The notes: generated from the sequence alone by a model not told the origin. 64,000 nt of DNA from CAVPDA01 sp963702495 (GCA_963702495.1 CAVPDA010000022.1:124001-188000); one strand, 5' to 3'; shown: positions 38,763 through 49,757, counted from the stretch's first letter. Program-made: numbers and translations.

Positions 38763-40097
38763 ATGGCAAGGAAGGTCTTCATCCGCACCTTCGGGTGCCA
38801 GATGAACGAATACGATTCGGACAAGATGGCCGACGTGCTGGCGGCTGCCGAGGGCATGGAAAAGGCGGAGACGCCGGAAGAGGCCGACGTCATCCTGTTC
38901 AACACCTGTTCCGTGCGCGAAAAGGCCCAGGAAAAAGTCTTCACCGACCTCGGCCGCGTGCGTCACCTGAAAAAGACCAAGCCGGACCTGCTGATCGGCG
39001 TCGGCGGTTGCGTGGCCAGTCAGGAGGGGGCGGCGATCGTCGCGCGTGCTCCCTATGTCGATATCGTGTTCGGCCCGCAGACGCTGCACCGCCTGCCGCA
39101 ACTGATCGCTGCGAGGCGCGCCACGGGTCGCTCCCAGATCGACGTGTCGTTCCCCGAGATCGAGAAGTTCGACCGCCTGCCTCCGGCCCGCATCGAGGGT
39201 GCAAGCGCCTTCGTCTCGATCATGGAAGGCTGCAGCAAGTACTGCACCTTCTGCGTCGTGCCCTACACCCGCGGCGACGAGGTATCGCGGCCCTTCGACG
39301 ACGTGCTGGCGGAAGTCGCGGCACTGGCGGAGCAAGGCGTGAAGGAGGTGACGCTGCTCGGCCAGAACGTCAATGCCTTTCGCGGCGAGATGAGCGACGG
39401 CGAGAGCGCCGATCTGGCCTTGCTGTTGGAGCATGTCACCGAGATTCCCGGCATCGAGCGCATGCGCTACACCACGTCCCATCCGCGCGAATTCACCCAG
39501 CGCCTCATCGACGCCTATGTCCGCGTGCCCAAGCTGGCGGGACATCTGCACCTGCCGGTGCAGTCCGGCTCCGATCGCGTGCTGGCGGCAATGAAGCGCG
39601 GCTACACGGCGTTGGAATACAAGTCGATCATTCGCCGGCTGCGCCAGGTGCGGCCGGACATCTCCCTGTCGTCGGATTTCATCGTCGGCTTTCCCGGGGA
39701 GACGGACGCAGATTTCGAGCAGACCATGAGGCTGATCGAGGATGTCGGCTTCGACGCCAGCTTCAGCTTCATCTACAGCCCCCGCCCGGGCACCCCGGCG
39801 GCCGAAATGCCGGACGACACGCCGCAGGAGACGAAGTCGCGGCGTTTGACGCGCCTGCAGCGGCGCATCGAGGAGCAGTCTCAGGCAATCAGCCAGCGCA
39901 TGCTGGGCACGCGCCAGCGCATCCTGGTGGAGGGGCCGTCGAAGAAGGATCCGGCACAGCTCGCCGGCCGCACCGGGAACAACCGCGTGGTGAATTTCGC
40001 CGGTTCGTCGCGCCTGGTCGGCCAGTTCGTCGATGTGACCATCACTGCCGCGCTGCCTCATTCGCTGCGCGGGGAAGTGACAACGCGCGCGACGTGA
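38763..40097 (+). CDS. miaB: tRNA-2-methylthio-N6-dimethylallyladenosine synthase
   Basis: MiaB is a radical SAM methylthiotransferase that modifies A37 of tRNAs. The N-terminal auxiliary cluster cysteines are in TFGCQMNEYDSD, FNTCSVREKAQ and VGGCVASQ. The radical SAM cluster is Cys157, Cys161 and Cys164 in MEGCSKYCTFC. A C-terminal TRAM domain is present (QRILVEGPSKKDP to VDVTITAAL). The 444-residue length is standard. It heads the conserved miaB-phoH-ybeY-corC-lnt series. Confidence 0.97.
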   Translation: MARKVFIRTFGCQMNEYDSDKMADVLAAAEGMEKAETPEEADVILFNTCSVREKAQEKVFTDLGRVRHLKKTKPDLLIGVGGCVASQEGAAIVARAPYVDIVFGPQTLHRLPQLIAARRATGRSQIDVSFPEIEKFDRLPPARIEGASAFVSIMEGCSKYCTFCVVPYTRGDEVSRPFDDVLAEVAALAEQGVKEVTLLGQNVNAFRGEMSDGESADLALLLEHVTEIPGIERMRYTTSHPREFTQRLIDAYVRVPKLAGHLHLPVQSGSDRVLAAMKRGYTALEYKSIIRRLRQVRPDISLSSDFIVGFPGETDADFEQTMRLIEDVGFDASFSFIYSPRPGTPAAEMPDDTPQETKSRRLTRLQRRIEEQSQAISQRMLGTRQRILVEGPSKKDPAQLAGRTGNNRVVNFAGSSRLVGQFVDVTITAALPHSLRGEVTTRAT

Positions 40098-40175
40098 GTC
40101 ACTTCGTCACCCGGCCGGGGCATCCCTGTCGCTTGAGTTCCATCCGCCGTTGAGGCGAGAATAGCGCCAGATGCC

Positions 40176-41159
<984 letters not shown>

Positions 41160-41701
41160 CCGGCCGCGCCAGGCGGCCTCTGCTCAGGCGCCGCGCCTGT
41201 CCCTGAGCGTGCAGTACGCGGTCGATGACGATGAGCTGCCGGGACGTTGGCAGGTGCGCCGATGGGTGCGGGCGTGCGTCCCCGGCGCGGCGCAGGTGAC
41301 GGTGCGCTTCGTGGCTGCGGAGGAGGGTCGCCGCCTCAATCACGACTTCCGGGGCAAGGACTATCCGACCAACGTGCTCTCGTTCTCCTATGTGCCGCCG
41401 CCCGCCCTGGCCGGCGACCTGGTCGTGTGCGCGCCGGTGGCGAGACGCGAGGCGCAGGAGCAGGGCAAGGCGGTCGAGGCGCATTTTGCGCACCTGATCG
41501 TGCATGGTATGCTGCATTTGCAGGGTTTTGACCACGAGAACGAGAGCGATGCCGCCGCGATGGAGGAGCGGGAGCGGGAAACGATGGCACGGCTGAATCT
41601 TCCCGATCCCTATGCAGGTGAGGCATGAAGGCTGAGGCATGGGGAGCGGGTCGGGCGACGCGAAGCTCCTGGCACCTTACCCTTTCGCCCTGACAAGGAA
41701 C

Positions 41702-42541
41702 ATGGAATCTGTCCCGATTAGGCCGTCCCTGCTGGAGCGGCTTTCCGCATTCCTGTTGCGCGAGCCGGAGGACCGCGAGCAGCTGATCGAGCTGCTGCAT
41801 TCCGCCTACGAACGCAATCTGCTGGATGCGGATGCGCTTACCATCATCGAGGGCGCGCTGCAGGTTTCCGACATGCAGGTGCGCGATGTGATGGTGCCGC
41901 GCGCGCAGATGCAGGTGATCGAGATCGGCGAGCCGCCGGAGAAGTTCATCGACTACGTCATCGAGACGGCCCACTCGCGCTTCCCGGTGATCGGCGAGAA
42001 CAAGGACGACGTCATCGGCATCCTGCTGGCGAAGGATCTGCTGCGCTACTTCTCGGGCCGGGAAGTCAATGTCAGGGACATGCTGCGGCCGGCGGTATTC
42101 ATCCCCGAGTCGAAGCGCCTGAACGTGCTGCTGCGGGAATTCCGCGTCAGCCGCAATCATATGGCGATCGTGGTGGACGAATACGGTGGCGTCGCCGGCC
42201 TGGTGACGATCGAGGACGTGCTGGAGCAGATCGTCGGCGATATCGAGGATGAGTACGACTTCGACGAGGCGTCCGACAACATCCTGCTCGATCAGGCCGG
42301 CCGCTATCGCGTCAAGGCCCAGACCGAAATCGCCGATTTCAACGCCGCCTTCTCCACCCGCTTCAGCGACGAGGAATTCGATACCGTGGGCGGCCTGGTG
42401 ATCCACCACCTGGGCCGTCTGCCCAAGCGCGGCGAAACCGTGATTCTCGACGGTCTGCGCATCCAGGTGCTGCGCGCCGACAGCCGGCGCGTGCATACCC
42501 TGCTGGTGGATCGCCCGCAGGACGCGGCAACCCAGGAGTGA
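41702..42541 (+). CDS. corC: CorC/HlyC family transporter-associated protein
   Basis: The protein has two CBS domains (VRDVMVPRAQMQVIEIGEPP and VRDMLRPAVFIPESKRLNVL) and a C-terminal CorC_HlyC domain (TVGGLVIHHLGRLPKRGE). It lacks the membrane DUF21 part, like E. coli CorC, which is linked to Mg/Co efflux. The ATG at 41702 is chosen because the family N-terminus (LLERLSAFLLREPEDREQ) begins there; an earlier in-frame start exists at 41639. Its stop overlaps the lnt start (GTGA). Confidence 0.94.
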   Translation: MESVPIRPSLLERLSAFLLREPEDREQLIELLHSAYERNLLDADALTIIEGALQVSDMQVRDVMVPRAQMQVIEIGEPPEKFIDYVIETAHSRFPVIGENKDDVIGILLAKDLLRYFSGREVNVRDMLRPAVFIPESKRLNVLLREFRVSRNHMAIVVDEYGGVAGLVTIEDVLEQIVGDIEDEYDFDEASDNILLDQAGRYRVKAQTEIADFNAAFSTRFSDEEFDTVGGLVIHHLGRLPKRGETVILDGLRIQVLRADSRRVHTLLVDRPQDAATQE

Positions 42542-44082
42542 AGGGTCGGCGCAGTTACGCGGCCGGCGGCCGTACGGCCCTGCAAGTGCGGGGTTCGAAC
42601 CTGCACTCCGCGGCTGAGAATCCGGCCGCCCGATGGCTTGCCGCGTTCTTGCTCGGTGCCGCCAGCGTTCTCGGCTTCGCGCCGTTCCGCCTCTTTCCCC
42701 TGCCTCTTGTCACCTTCGCCATCGCCACTGCGCTGTGGCGCAGTGCGCCGACGCCGCGACATGCCGCCGCCTCGGGGTTCGCATTCGGCTTGGGCATGTT
42801 TCTCGCTGGCGTGTCCTGGATCTATGTCAGCCTGCAGGAATTCGGCGGCATGCCGGTGCCGCTGGCTGCTCTTGCCACCCTGCTGTTCTGCGGCGTGCTC
42901 GCACTGTTCCCGGCTGCCGCCGCATGGCTGGTCGCGCGCCTGCGGGGGGGCGGGTTCTGGCGCGACAGCCTGCTTGCCGCCGGCAGCTGGACCGTCACCG
43001 AATGGCTGCGTGGCTGGCTGTTCACCGGATTCCCGTGGCTCGCCCTCGGCTACAGCCAGTCTCCACCCAGCCCGCTTGCCGGACTTGCTCCGGTCGTCGG
43101 CGTCTATGGCCTGAGCTTTCTCGCGGCATTCATGGCGGCCCTGCTGGCATTGTCGTGGAAAAGGCAGGAGCAGATGTTCTGGGCGGCGGGAGTGGTCCTC
43201 GTCATCATCAGCCTGGGCTCCGGCATCGCCGGCTGGCCCTGGACGACCCCCAAGTCCGAGCCACTGTCGGTAAGCCTGCTGCAGGGGAACATCGAGCAGA
43301 GCCTGAAGTGGCGGCCGGAACTGCTCGACCGATCCCTCGATACCTATCGCCGCCTCGCGCACGAGCATCCGGCGCGGCTGGTGGTCCTGCCGGAGACGGC
43401 GCTTCCCACCACTCTCGACATGCTGGGGCCGTCCTATCTCGCGGACCTTGCCGCCGGCAAGAACAGTGAGGTCCTGGTCGGCATCGTGACCCACGACGAG
43501 CGGGGTCGTTACTACAACAGCGCAGTCGGCATCGCTGCCGGCGCGGAGCAGCGCTACCACAAGTCCCACCTCGTGCCGTTCGGCGAATTCGTGCCGCCCG
43601 GGTTCGCATGGACCCTCGCGCTGCTGCGCATTCCGATGTCCAATTTCACGCGCGGCGCGATCGATCAGCCGCCGCTCGACCTGGCGGGCGAGAAGGTGGC
43701 GGTGAACATCTGTTACGAGGACGCGTTCGGCGAAGAGATCATCCGCGTGCTGCCCGAGGCGACGCTGCTGGTGAACCTCTCCAACGTGGCGTGGTTCGGC
43801 GATTCCCTGGCGCCGGCGCAGCATCTGCAGATCGCGCAACTGCGTGCCCTGGAGACCGGCCGCTACATGCTGCGCGCGACCAATACCGGCAAGACGGCGG
43901 TGGTCGACCCCCATGGCCAAATCGTCGCCCAGTTGCCCACTTTCACGGCCGGCGCCCTGCAGGCCGAGGTGCGCGGCTACCTGGGGCTGACACCCTACGC
44001 GCGCTGGGGAAACGAGCCGGTGGTAACGCTGGCGCTGCTGACCCTAGCGCTGGCCCTGTGGCGGCGTCGCGCCGTGCCGTAA
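42538..44082 (+). CDS. lnt: apolipoprotein N-acyltransferase
   Basis: Lnt adds the third acyl chain to the N-terminal Cys of lipoproteins in the inner membrane. About seven membrane segments surround a nitrilase domain with the catalytic triad Glu (VVLPETALPT), Lys (YHKSHLVPFGEF) and Cys (NICYEDAFGEEI). The length of 514 residues is typical. The GTG at 42538 overlaps the corC stop. The first ~30 residues are not conserved, so a later start is possible. The window also encodes several of its predicted substrates (MltA, the OmpA-like and patatin lipoproteins). Confidence 0.95.
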   Translation: MKGRRSYAAGGRTALQVRGSNLHSAAENPAARWLAAFLLGAASVLGFAPFRLFPLPLVTFAIATALWRSAPTPRHAAASGFAFGLGMFLAGVSWIYVSLQEFGGMPVPLAALATLLFCGVLALFPAAAAWLVARLRGGGFWRDSLLAAGSWTVTEWLRGWLFTGFPWLALGYSQSPPSPLAGLAPVVGVYGLSFLAAFMAALLALSWKRQEQMFWAAGVVLVIISLGSGIAGWPWTTPKSEPLSVSLLQGNIEQSLKWRPELLDRSLDTYRRLAHEHPARLVVLPETALPTTLDMLGPSYLADLAAGKNSEVLVGIVTHDERGRYYNSAVGIAAGAEQRYHKSHLVPFGEFVPPGFAWTLALLRIPMSNFTRGAIDQPPLDLAGEKVAVNICYEDAFGEEIIRVLPEATLLVNLSNVAWFGDSLAPAQHLQIAQLRALETGRYMLRATNTGKTAVVDPHGQIVAQLPTFTAGALQAEVRGYLGLTPYARWGNEPVVTLALLTLALALWRRRAVP

Positions 44083-44119
44083 ATGACAATCGAAATTGCC
44101 CCAGCCCGGGAGGCGGTGA

Positions 44120-45148
44120 ATGAAATACTGCGAGAGTGCCGAACAGAGCGCCGAATACATGCGGCTGGCGATTCCGCTCATGGCGAAGCAGGCAGCGGCC
44201 CTGCACCCGGTCAGTTACGCGGTCTGGTACGAGTACGTCGCGGGAACGAACCTGCCCCTGAAGCGGGAGATCGACGAGCAGGTGCGGGGTGGAGCGCGGT
44301 TGACCGAAGAGACCACCCATGGGCTATATCGCAGGTACATCGCCGAACTGGACGAGGAATCGGTGCAGCGCATCAGTGGGGGAGTGCAGCGGGTGCTGGC
44401 GCAGGTATCGCAGTCGGCAGCGCAGGCCGGCGATCAGGCGTCGCGCTTCGGCACGGAGCTCGACCGATTGAGCGAGGGGCTGACGAAGCCGAATGCTGGT
44501 CCGGGACTTGTCGCGGAGATCGACAAGGTTCTGCATGGCACGCGCGAGATGCAGCAGGCGATCGGCACCCTCCAGGCGCGTCTCGACGAGAGCAGGCTGG
44601 AAACCGAGAGGCTGCGGCAGGAGGTCAATCGGGCACGTCAGGAGGCGCTTTCCGACGACTTGACGGGGCTCGCCAATCGCAAGGGATTCGACCGGGCGTT
44701 GGAGGCGTGCCTCGCCGGACTCGGGGCAGGTTTGGCCGGACCGAGTCTGCTGATGGCCGACATCGACCATTTCAAGCGGGTCAACGATGTCTATGGGCAC
44801 CTCTTCGGCGACCGGGTGATTCGCGCCATCGGGCAGGCGCTGAGGGCGAACGTGAAGGGAAAAGACACGGCGGCCCGCTATGGCGGCGAGGAATTCGTCG
44901 TGCTCCTGCCGGAAACCCCGCTTGCCGGCGCGCGCGCCCTGGCCGACAACCTCCGGGCCACCATCGCCGACAGCCGGATCAAGCGCATCAACAATGACGA
45001 GACCGTCGGCAACATCACGATCTCGGTGGGAGTGGCTCACTATCGCGCTGGGGAATCCGTCGTCGAGTTCGTCGGCCGGGCGGATCGTGCCCTGTACCGG
45101 TCGAAGTCCGAGGGCCGCAACCGGGTGACGGTGGCGAACGCGGATTAG
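44120..45148 (+). CDS. GGDEF diguanylate cyclase with helical N-terminal domain
   Basis: The C-terminal half is a GGDEF domain: DDLTGLANRKGFDRAL, the substrate strand ADIDHFKRVNDVYGH, and the active loop RYGGEEFVVLLP (GGEEF, an active form). The inhibitory I-site RxxD upstream reads KGKD, so product inhibition may be weak. The N-terminal ~170 residues are soluble and helical (SYAVWYEYVAGTNLPLKREI) with no recognised sensor. GGAGG precedes the ATG. It makes cyclic di-GMP and lies between lnt and glyQ. Confidence 0.94.
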   Translation: MKYCESAEQSAEYMRLAIPLMAKQAAALHPVSYAVWYEYVAGTNLPLKREIDEQVRGGARLTEETTHGLYRRYIAELDEESVQRISGGVQRVLAQVSQSAAQAGDQASRFGTELDRLSEGLTKPNAGPGLVAEIDKVLHGTREMQQAIGTLQARLDESRLETERLRQEVNRARQEALSDDLTGLANRKGFDRALEACLAGLGAGLAGPSLLMADIDHFKRVNDVYGHLFGDRVIRAIGQALRANVKGKDTAARYGGEEFVVLLPETPLAGARALADNLRATIADSRIKRINNDETVGNITISVGVAHYRAGESVVEFVGRADRALYRSKSEGRNRVTVANAD

Positions 45149-45283
45149 CGCCGCGGGAACTGTGCTTCCATCGCAGCGCGGCGGTCGCGCCGCCTCCTCG
45201 GCGCGGTGAGGGCAGGGACTGCGTCATTACCCTCCCTTCGTCCGCGGCGCAACCTCGATCCCAGACTCGAGCCCGACACGAAG

Positions 45284-45289
45284 TACAAT
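45284..45289 (+). promoter_or_regulatory. TACAAT -10 box of the glyQ-glyS operon
   Basis: TACAAT lies 31 bases before the glyQ GTG in a 172-bp gap without other genes. The -35 region is unclear. Confidence 0.45.
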
Positions 45290-45320
45290 TCGGGTTTTTC
45301 GCCAATCGAAGGACGGGACA

Positions 45321-46223
45321 GTGAAGCCAACGTTTCAGGAGGTGATCCTGCGCCTCGCCGAGTTCTGGGGCAGGCAGGGTTGCGTGCTGCTTCAGCCCTA
45401 CGACATCGAAGTCGGGGCCGGCACCTTCCACACCGCGACCTTCCTGCGCGCCATCGGTCCCGAGCCGTGGAACGCCGCCTATGTCCAGCCCTCGCGCCGG
45501 CCGAAGGACGGCCGCTACGGCGAGAACCCCAACCGCCTGCAGCACTACTACCAGTATCAGGTGGTGCTCAAGCCTTCGCCGCTGAACATCCAGGACCTGT
45601 ATCTGGACTCCCTGCGCGCCCTCGGCATCAATCCGCAGGAGCACGATATCCGCTTCGTCGAAGACGACTGGGAATCCCCCACCCTTGGAGCCTGGGGCCT
45701 GGGCTGGGAAGTGTGGCTGGACGGCATGGAAGTGACCCAGTTCACCTACTTCCAGGAGGTGGGGTCGCTCACCTGCCGTCCGGTGCTCGGCGAGATCACC
45801 TACGGGCTGGAGCGACTCGCCATGTATCTGCAAGGCGTGGAAAACGTGTATGACCTGGTATGGGCGGAAGGCCCGGCCGGCAGGGTGACCTACGGCGACG
45901 TGTACCATCAGAACGAGGTCGAGCAGTCCACCTACAACTTCGAGCACTCCAATATCGACTGGCTGTTCCGCCTGTTCGGCGACTTCGAAGGAGAGGCCAA
46001 GCGTCTCATGGCGGTGCAACTGGCCCTGCCGGCCTTCGAGATGGTGATGAAATGCTCCCACACCTTCAACCTGCTGGACGCCCGCGGCGCCATATCGGTG
46101 ACCGAACGCGCCGCCTACATCGGCCGCGTGCGCGCTCTGGCGCGCGAGGTGGCCCAGTCCTACTACGCCTCGCGTGAGGCGCTGGGATTCCCGATGCTCA
46201 AGGCAGCCAGGGAGGCGGCGTGA
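45321..46223 (+). CDS. glyQ: glycyl-tRNA synthetase alpha subunit
   Basis: This is the catalytic-core subunit of the bacterial alpha2beta2 glycyl-tRNA synthetase. At 300 residues it shows the family N-terminus (TFQEVILRLAEFWGRQGC), the class II segment RRPKDGRYGENPNRLQHYYQ, and GLERLAMYLQGV. The start is GTG at 45321. Its stop TGA shares a base with the glyS ATG (TGATG), so the subunits are made by coupled translation. Confidence 0.97.
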   Translation: MKPTFQEVILRLAEFWGRQGCVLLQPYDIEVGAGTFHTATFLRAIGPEPWNAAYVQPSRRPKDGRYGENPNRLQHYYQYQVVLKPSPLNIQDLYLDSLRALGINPQEHDIRFVEDDWESPTLGAWGLGWEVWLDGMEVTQFTYFQEVGSLTCRPVLGEITYGLERLAMYLQGVENVYDLVWAEGPAGRVTYGDVYHQNEVEQSTYNFEHSNIDWLFRLFGDFEGEAKRLMAVQLALPAFEMVMKCSHTFNLLDARGAISVTERAAYIGRVRALAREVAQSYYASREALGFPMLKAAREAA

Positions 46224-48307
46224 TGGCGAAAGACACGCTTCTGGTCGAACTCGTCACCGAGGAATTGCCGCCCAAGGCCCTGCCGCGTCTGGGCGAGACC
46301 TTCGGCGCGAAGATTCTCGCCGGCCTGCGCGGCCGCGAACTGGTGGAGGCCGGCGCACCCATGCGCTGGTTCGCCACGCCGCGCCGACTCGCCGTCACCG
46401 TTCCGGGGGTCCTGGGCCAGGCGCCGCAACGCCAGGTGACGGAGAAGATCATGCCGCTGGCCGTCGCCTTCGGCGCCGATGGCAAACCGTCCGCCGCCCT
46501 CCTGAAGAAGCTGGAGGCAAAGGGCATTGCTGCGACCGAGATCGGCAAGTTCGAGCGGCGCATGGACGGGAAGACGGAAACCCTGTTCTACTCGTTCGCC
46601 GCGCCGGGCGCGACGCTGGCTGCCTGCCTCGCCGCCGTGGTGCAGGATGCAGTGGCCCAACTGCCCATTCCGAAAGTCATGCGCTGGGGCGACGGCGACG
46701 CCCAGTTCGTGCGTCCGGTGCACAAACTGGTGATGCTGCACGGCGCAGAGGTAGTCGCCGGCAGCGTTCTCGACCTGCCGGCCGGCAACGTCACCGTCGG
46801 CCACCGCTTCATGAGTCGCGGCGACATCGTGCTGGCGCGGGCCGACGCCTACGAGGAGACCCTGCGGGCGGAGGGCAAGGTGATCGCCGACTTCGCCGAG
46901 CGCCGTGCCGAGATCGAGCGGCAGTTGCGGGCCGAGGCGGCGCGGCAGAATGCCGGCTTGGGCGAGTACCGCGATCTGCTGGACGAGGTCACCGCCCTGG
47001 TGGAACACCCTTCCGTGTACGTGGGCGAGTTCGAGCACGCATTCCTCGCCGTGCCGCAGGAATGCCTGATCCTCACCATGCGCCAGAACCAGAAATACTT
47101 TCCGCTGTTCGATAGGGCCGGCAAGCTGCTGCCGCGCTTCCTCATCGTCAGCAACATGCGTCTGGCCGATCCGAGCCACATCGTCGCCGGCAATCAGCGC
47201 GTGGTGCGCCCGCGCCTGGCCGATGCCCGCTTCTTCTTCGACCAGGATCGCAAACAGACCTTGGCGTCGCGGGTAAGCCGGCTCGGCAAGGTCGTGTACC
47301 ACAACCGCCTCGGCAGCCAGCTTGCCCGGATCGAGCGTATCGAGCGGATGGCGCAGCAGATCGGCGCTTCACTGCATGCCAATGGTTCCCTTGCCGCCCG
47401 TGCGGCACGCCTGGCCAAGGCCGACCTCGTCACCGAAATGGTAGGCGAGTTCCCGGAACTGCAGGGCATCATGGGACGCTATTACGCGCGCCACGACGGC
47501 GAGGACGAAGCGGTGGCGGAGGCCATCGAGTCCCATTATCGGCCGCGCTTCGCCGGCGACGCCCTGCCCCAGGGCAATCTTGCGTGCGCGGTGGCCCTGG
47601 CGGACAAGCTCGATGCCCTGGTGGGCTTCTTCGGCATCGGCCAGGTTCCCACGGGCGACAAGGATCCTTTCGGCCTTCGCCGCGCGGCGTTGGGGGTGTT
47701 GCGCATCCTGATGGAAACGCCGCTTCCCCTGGATCTGATGGAACTAATCCAGGGCGCCGCCGCCGGCTTCCCGGCTGACGTGCTCACCCCCGGCTTCGAG
47801 GGCACTCTGCACGAGTTTATGCTGGAGCGGCTGCGCAACCAGTTGCGCGAGGCGGGCCACGCCGTGGAAGCGGTGGAGGCCGTGCTGGCGCAGCGGCCGA
47901 CGCGCATCGACCTGGTGCCGCCCAAGCTTCAGGCCGTCCGGGAGTTCGTATCGCTGCCGGAGGCGACGGCGCTGGCTGCGGCCAACAAGCGCATCGTCAA
48001 TATTTTGAGGAAAACCGACGAGAAATTCGGCGAACCCGATGTCCTGCTGCTGCAGGAGGACGCGGAGCGCGCGCTCTTCCACCAGCTCACCGAGCTTGCG
48101 CCGCTGGTGAACTCGATGGTGGCGAACGAGGACTATACCGGGGCCCTCAAGGCGCTGGCGAATCTGAGGGCGGCGGTGGACTCGTTCTTCGACAAGGTCA
48201 TGGTGATGGTCGAAGAGCCTCTTACGCGCCGCAACCGCCTCGGCCTGCTGCGGCAGCTCGCCGCGCTCATGAATCAGGTGGCGGACATTTCCCGCTTGTC
48301 GGTGTGA
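46223..48307 (+). CDS. glyS: glycyl-tRNA synthetase beta subunit
   Basis: The 694-residue beta subunit carries the tRNA-binding and HD-like regions. Recognisable segments are LLVELVTEELPPKALP, FATPRRLAV, MRQNQKYFPLFD, RLADARFFFDQDRK and the C-terminal DALR-like anticodon part ending in RLGLLRQLAALMNQVADISRLS. I use the ATG at 46223, coupled to the glyQ stop; a GTG directly before it is the alternative. Confidence 0.97.
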   Translation: MAKDTLLVELVTEELPPKALPRLGETFGAKILAGLRGRELVEAGAPMRWFATPRRLAVTVPGVLGQAPQRQVTEKIMPLAVAFGADGKPSAALLKKLEAKGIAATEIGKFERRMDGKTETLFYSFAAPGATLAACLAAVVQDAVAQLPIPKVMRWGDGDAQFVRPVHKLVMLHGAEVVAGSVLDLPAGNVTVGHRFMSRGDIVLARADAYEETLRAEGKVIADFAERRAEIERQLRAEAARQNAGLGEYRDLLDEVTALVEHPSVYVGEFEHAFLAVPQECLILTMRQNQKYFPLFDRAGKLLPRFLIVSNMRLADPSHIVAGNQRVVRPRLADARFFFDQDRKQTLASRVSRLGKVVYHNRLGSQLARIERIERMAQQIGASLHANGSLAARAARLAKADLVTEMVGEFPELQGIMGRYYARHDGEDEAVAEAIESHYRPRFAGDALPQGNLACAVALADKLDALVGFFGIGQVPTGDKDPFGLRRAALGVLRILMETPLPLDLMELIQGAAAGFPADVLTPGFEGTLHEFMLERLRNQLREAGHAVEAVEAVLAQRPTRIDLVPPKLQAVREFVSLPEATALAAANKRIVNILRKTDEKFGEPDVLLLQEDAERALFHQLTELAPLVNSMVANEDYTGALKALANLRAAVDSFFDKVMVMVEEPLTRRNRLGLLRQLAALMNQVADISRLSV

Positions 48308-48394
48308 GAGAATCCGCCGTGCTCAGCGCGGGGCCACGCCCAGCCCTGCGCATGAAACCGCATGCCGCTCCGTAGCGCCCGGTCTCGCCCTGCC

Positions 48395-48928
48395 ATGAAG
48401 CTCATCATTCTCGACCGTGACGGCGTCATCAACTTCGACTCGTCGCAGTTCATCAAGTCGCCCGACGAGTGGAAGCCGATCCCCGGCAGCCTGGATGCCA
48501 TTGCGCGGCTATGCCAATGGGGATATCGCGTCGTGGTCGCAACCAACCAGTCGGGAGTCGGGCGCGGCCTGTTCGACATGGACACGCTGAACGCCATAAA
48601 CGACAAGATGATTCGTGCCGTGAGCCAGGTCGGCGGGCGCATCGACGCCATCTTCTTCTGTCCGCATGCGGCGGATTCCACCTGCGAATGCCGCAAGCCC
48701 AAGCCCGGCATGCTGCGCGAGATCGCTGCGCGCTACAACATCGACCTCAAGGGCGTGCCGGCGGTGGGCGACTCGCTGCGTGACCTGCAGGCGGCGGTCG
48801 CCGTGCGCGCCCAGCCCATCCTGGTCCTCACCGGCAAGGGCGAGAAGACGCGCAACGATCCGCAGTTGCCCGACCATACCCTGATCTTTCCCAATCTCGC
48901 CGCCGTGGCCACCGATCTGACGACATGA
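48395..48928 (+). CDS. gmhB: D-glycero-beta-D-manno-heptose-1,7-bisphosphate 7-phosphatase
   Basis: GmhB removes the 7-phosphate in the ADP-heptose pathway for lipopolysaccharide inner core. HAD motif I is ILDRDGVINFD, motif II is VVATNQSGVGRG, and the zinc loop is CPHAADSTCECRKPKPG, which separates GmhB from other HisB-type phosphatases. The ATG at 48395 starts directly at the first HAD strand. It overlaps the acyltransferase gene by 4 bp. Confidence 0.94.
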   Translation: MKLIILDRDGVINFDSSQFIKSPDEWKPIPGSLDAIARLCQWGYRVVVATNQSGVGRGLFDMDTLNAINDKMIRAVSQVGGRIDAIFFCPHAADSTCECRKPKPGMLREIAARYNIDLKGVPAVGDSLRDLQAAVAVRAQPILVLTGKGEKTRNDPQLPDHTLIFPNLAAVATDLTT

Positions 48929-49677
48929 TCTTCCTGCGTTCGCTGCTGCTGCTGACGGTTCTGGGGCTGTCGACCGTGCCCTATTCGTTGCTCGCTCTGG
49001 CCATGTTTCCGCTTGCACCCGCCACACGCCACCGCGTCATCTCCACCTGGACCGACATTGCACTATGGATGGTGCGAAACATCGTGGGGATCCGCCATCG
49101 GGTGATCGGCGCCGAGAACATCCCGCAGCGGCCGTCGATCATCCTGTGCAAGCACCAGTCCGCCTGGGAGACCATGGCGCTGCAGCACATCTTCCCGCCC
49201 CAGGTGTATGTGCTCAAGAAGGAACTGCTGCGCGTCCCGTTTCTCGGCTGGGCGTTGGCGCAGATGGCCATGATCTCGATCGACCGCAGCGCCGGCAAGG
49301 ATGCCCTGCAGCAAATCGTCGAGCAGGGCCGCGCGCGCCTCGCCGATGGCTTCTGGGTCGTGGTATTTCCGGAGGGAACCCGCGTCGCCCCAGGCACGAC
49401 GCGGCGTTACAAAGTCGGCGGCGCCTGGCTGGCGGCCAACACCGGCGCGCCCGTGGTGCCGGTCGCGCACAACGCCGGCGAGTTCTGGCGCCGGCGCGCG
49501 TTCCTGAAGTATCCGGGCACCGTAACGGTCAGCGTCGGTCCCGCCATCGACTCGACCGGGCTGAGCGCGGACGAGATCAACGCACGCGCCGCGGCCTGGA
49601 TCGAAGCCGAGATGCGGCGGCTGTTCCCGCACCACTACACCCAGGCGGCTGCCCCGGCAGCGACAGGCGCACCCTGA
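48925..49677 (+). CDS. plsC: 1-acyl-sn-glycerol-3-phosphate acyltransferase-like protein
   Basis: This is an inner-membrane acyltransferase that makes phosphatidic acid from lysophosphatidic acid. An N-terminal helix (LRSLLLLTVLGLSTVPYSLL) is followed by the catalytic box CKHQSAWETM. The usual HX4D is HX4E here, as in many betaproteobacterial members. The phosphate-binding block is VVFPEGTRVAPG. It overlaps gmhB (ATGA). Confidence 0.92.
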   Translation: MIFLRSLLLLTVLGLSTVPYSLLALAMFPLAPATRHRVISTWTDIALWMVRNIVGIRHRVIGAENIPQRPSIILCKHQSAWETMALQHIFPPQVYVLKKELLRVPFLGWALAQMAMISIDRSAGKDALQQIVEQGRARLADGFWVVVFPEGTRVAPGTTRRYKVGGAWLAANTGAPVVPVAHNAGEFWRRRAFLKYPGTVTVSVGPAIDSTGLSADEINARAAAWIEAEMRRLFPHHYTQAAAPAATGAP

Positions 49678-49723
49678 TCCGCGGGTGCGGGGCCACGTTC
49701 CAAGAAAGCTTCCGCAGCTTCGG

Positions 49724-49757
49724 CGGTTCAGCGGGCAGCGAACTGCCCACCGAACCG
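49724..49757. terminator. hairpin between convergent plsC and ppdK
   Basis: CGGTTC...GGGCAG-cgaa-CTGCCC...GAACCG forms a two-part stem between the convergent plsC and ppdK stops. No T run follows on either strand, so termination is inferred from position and symmetry. Confidence 0.5.
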
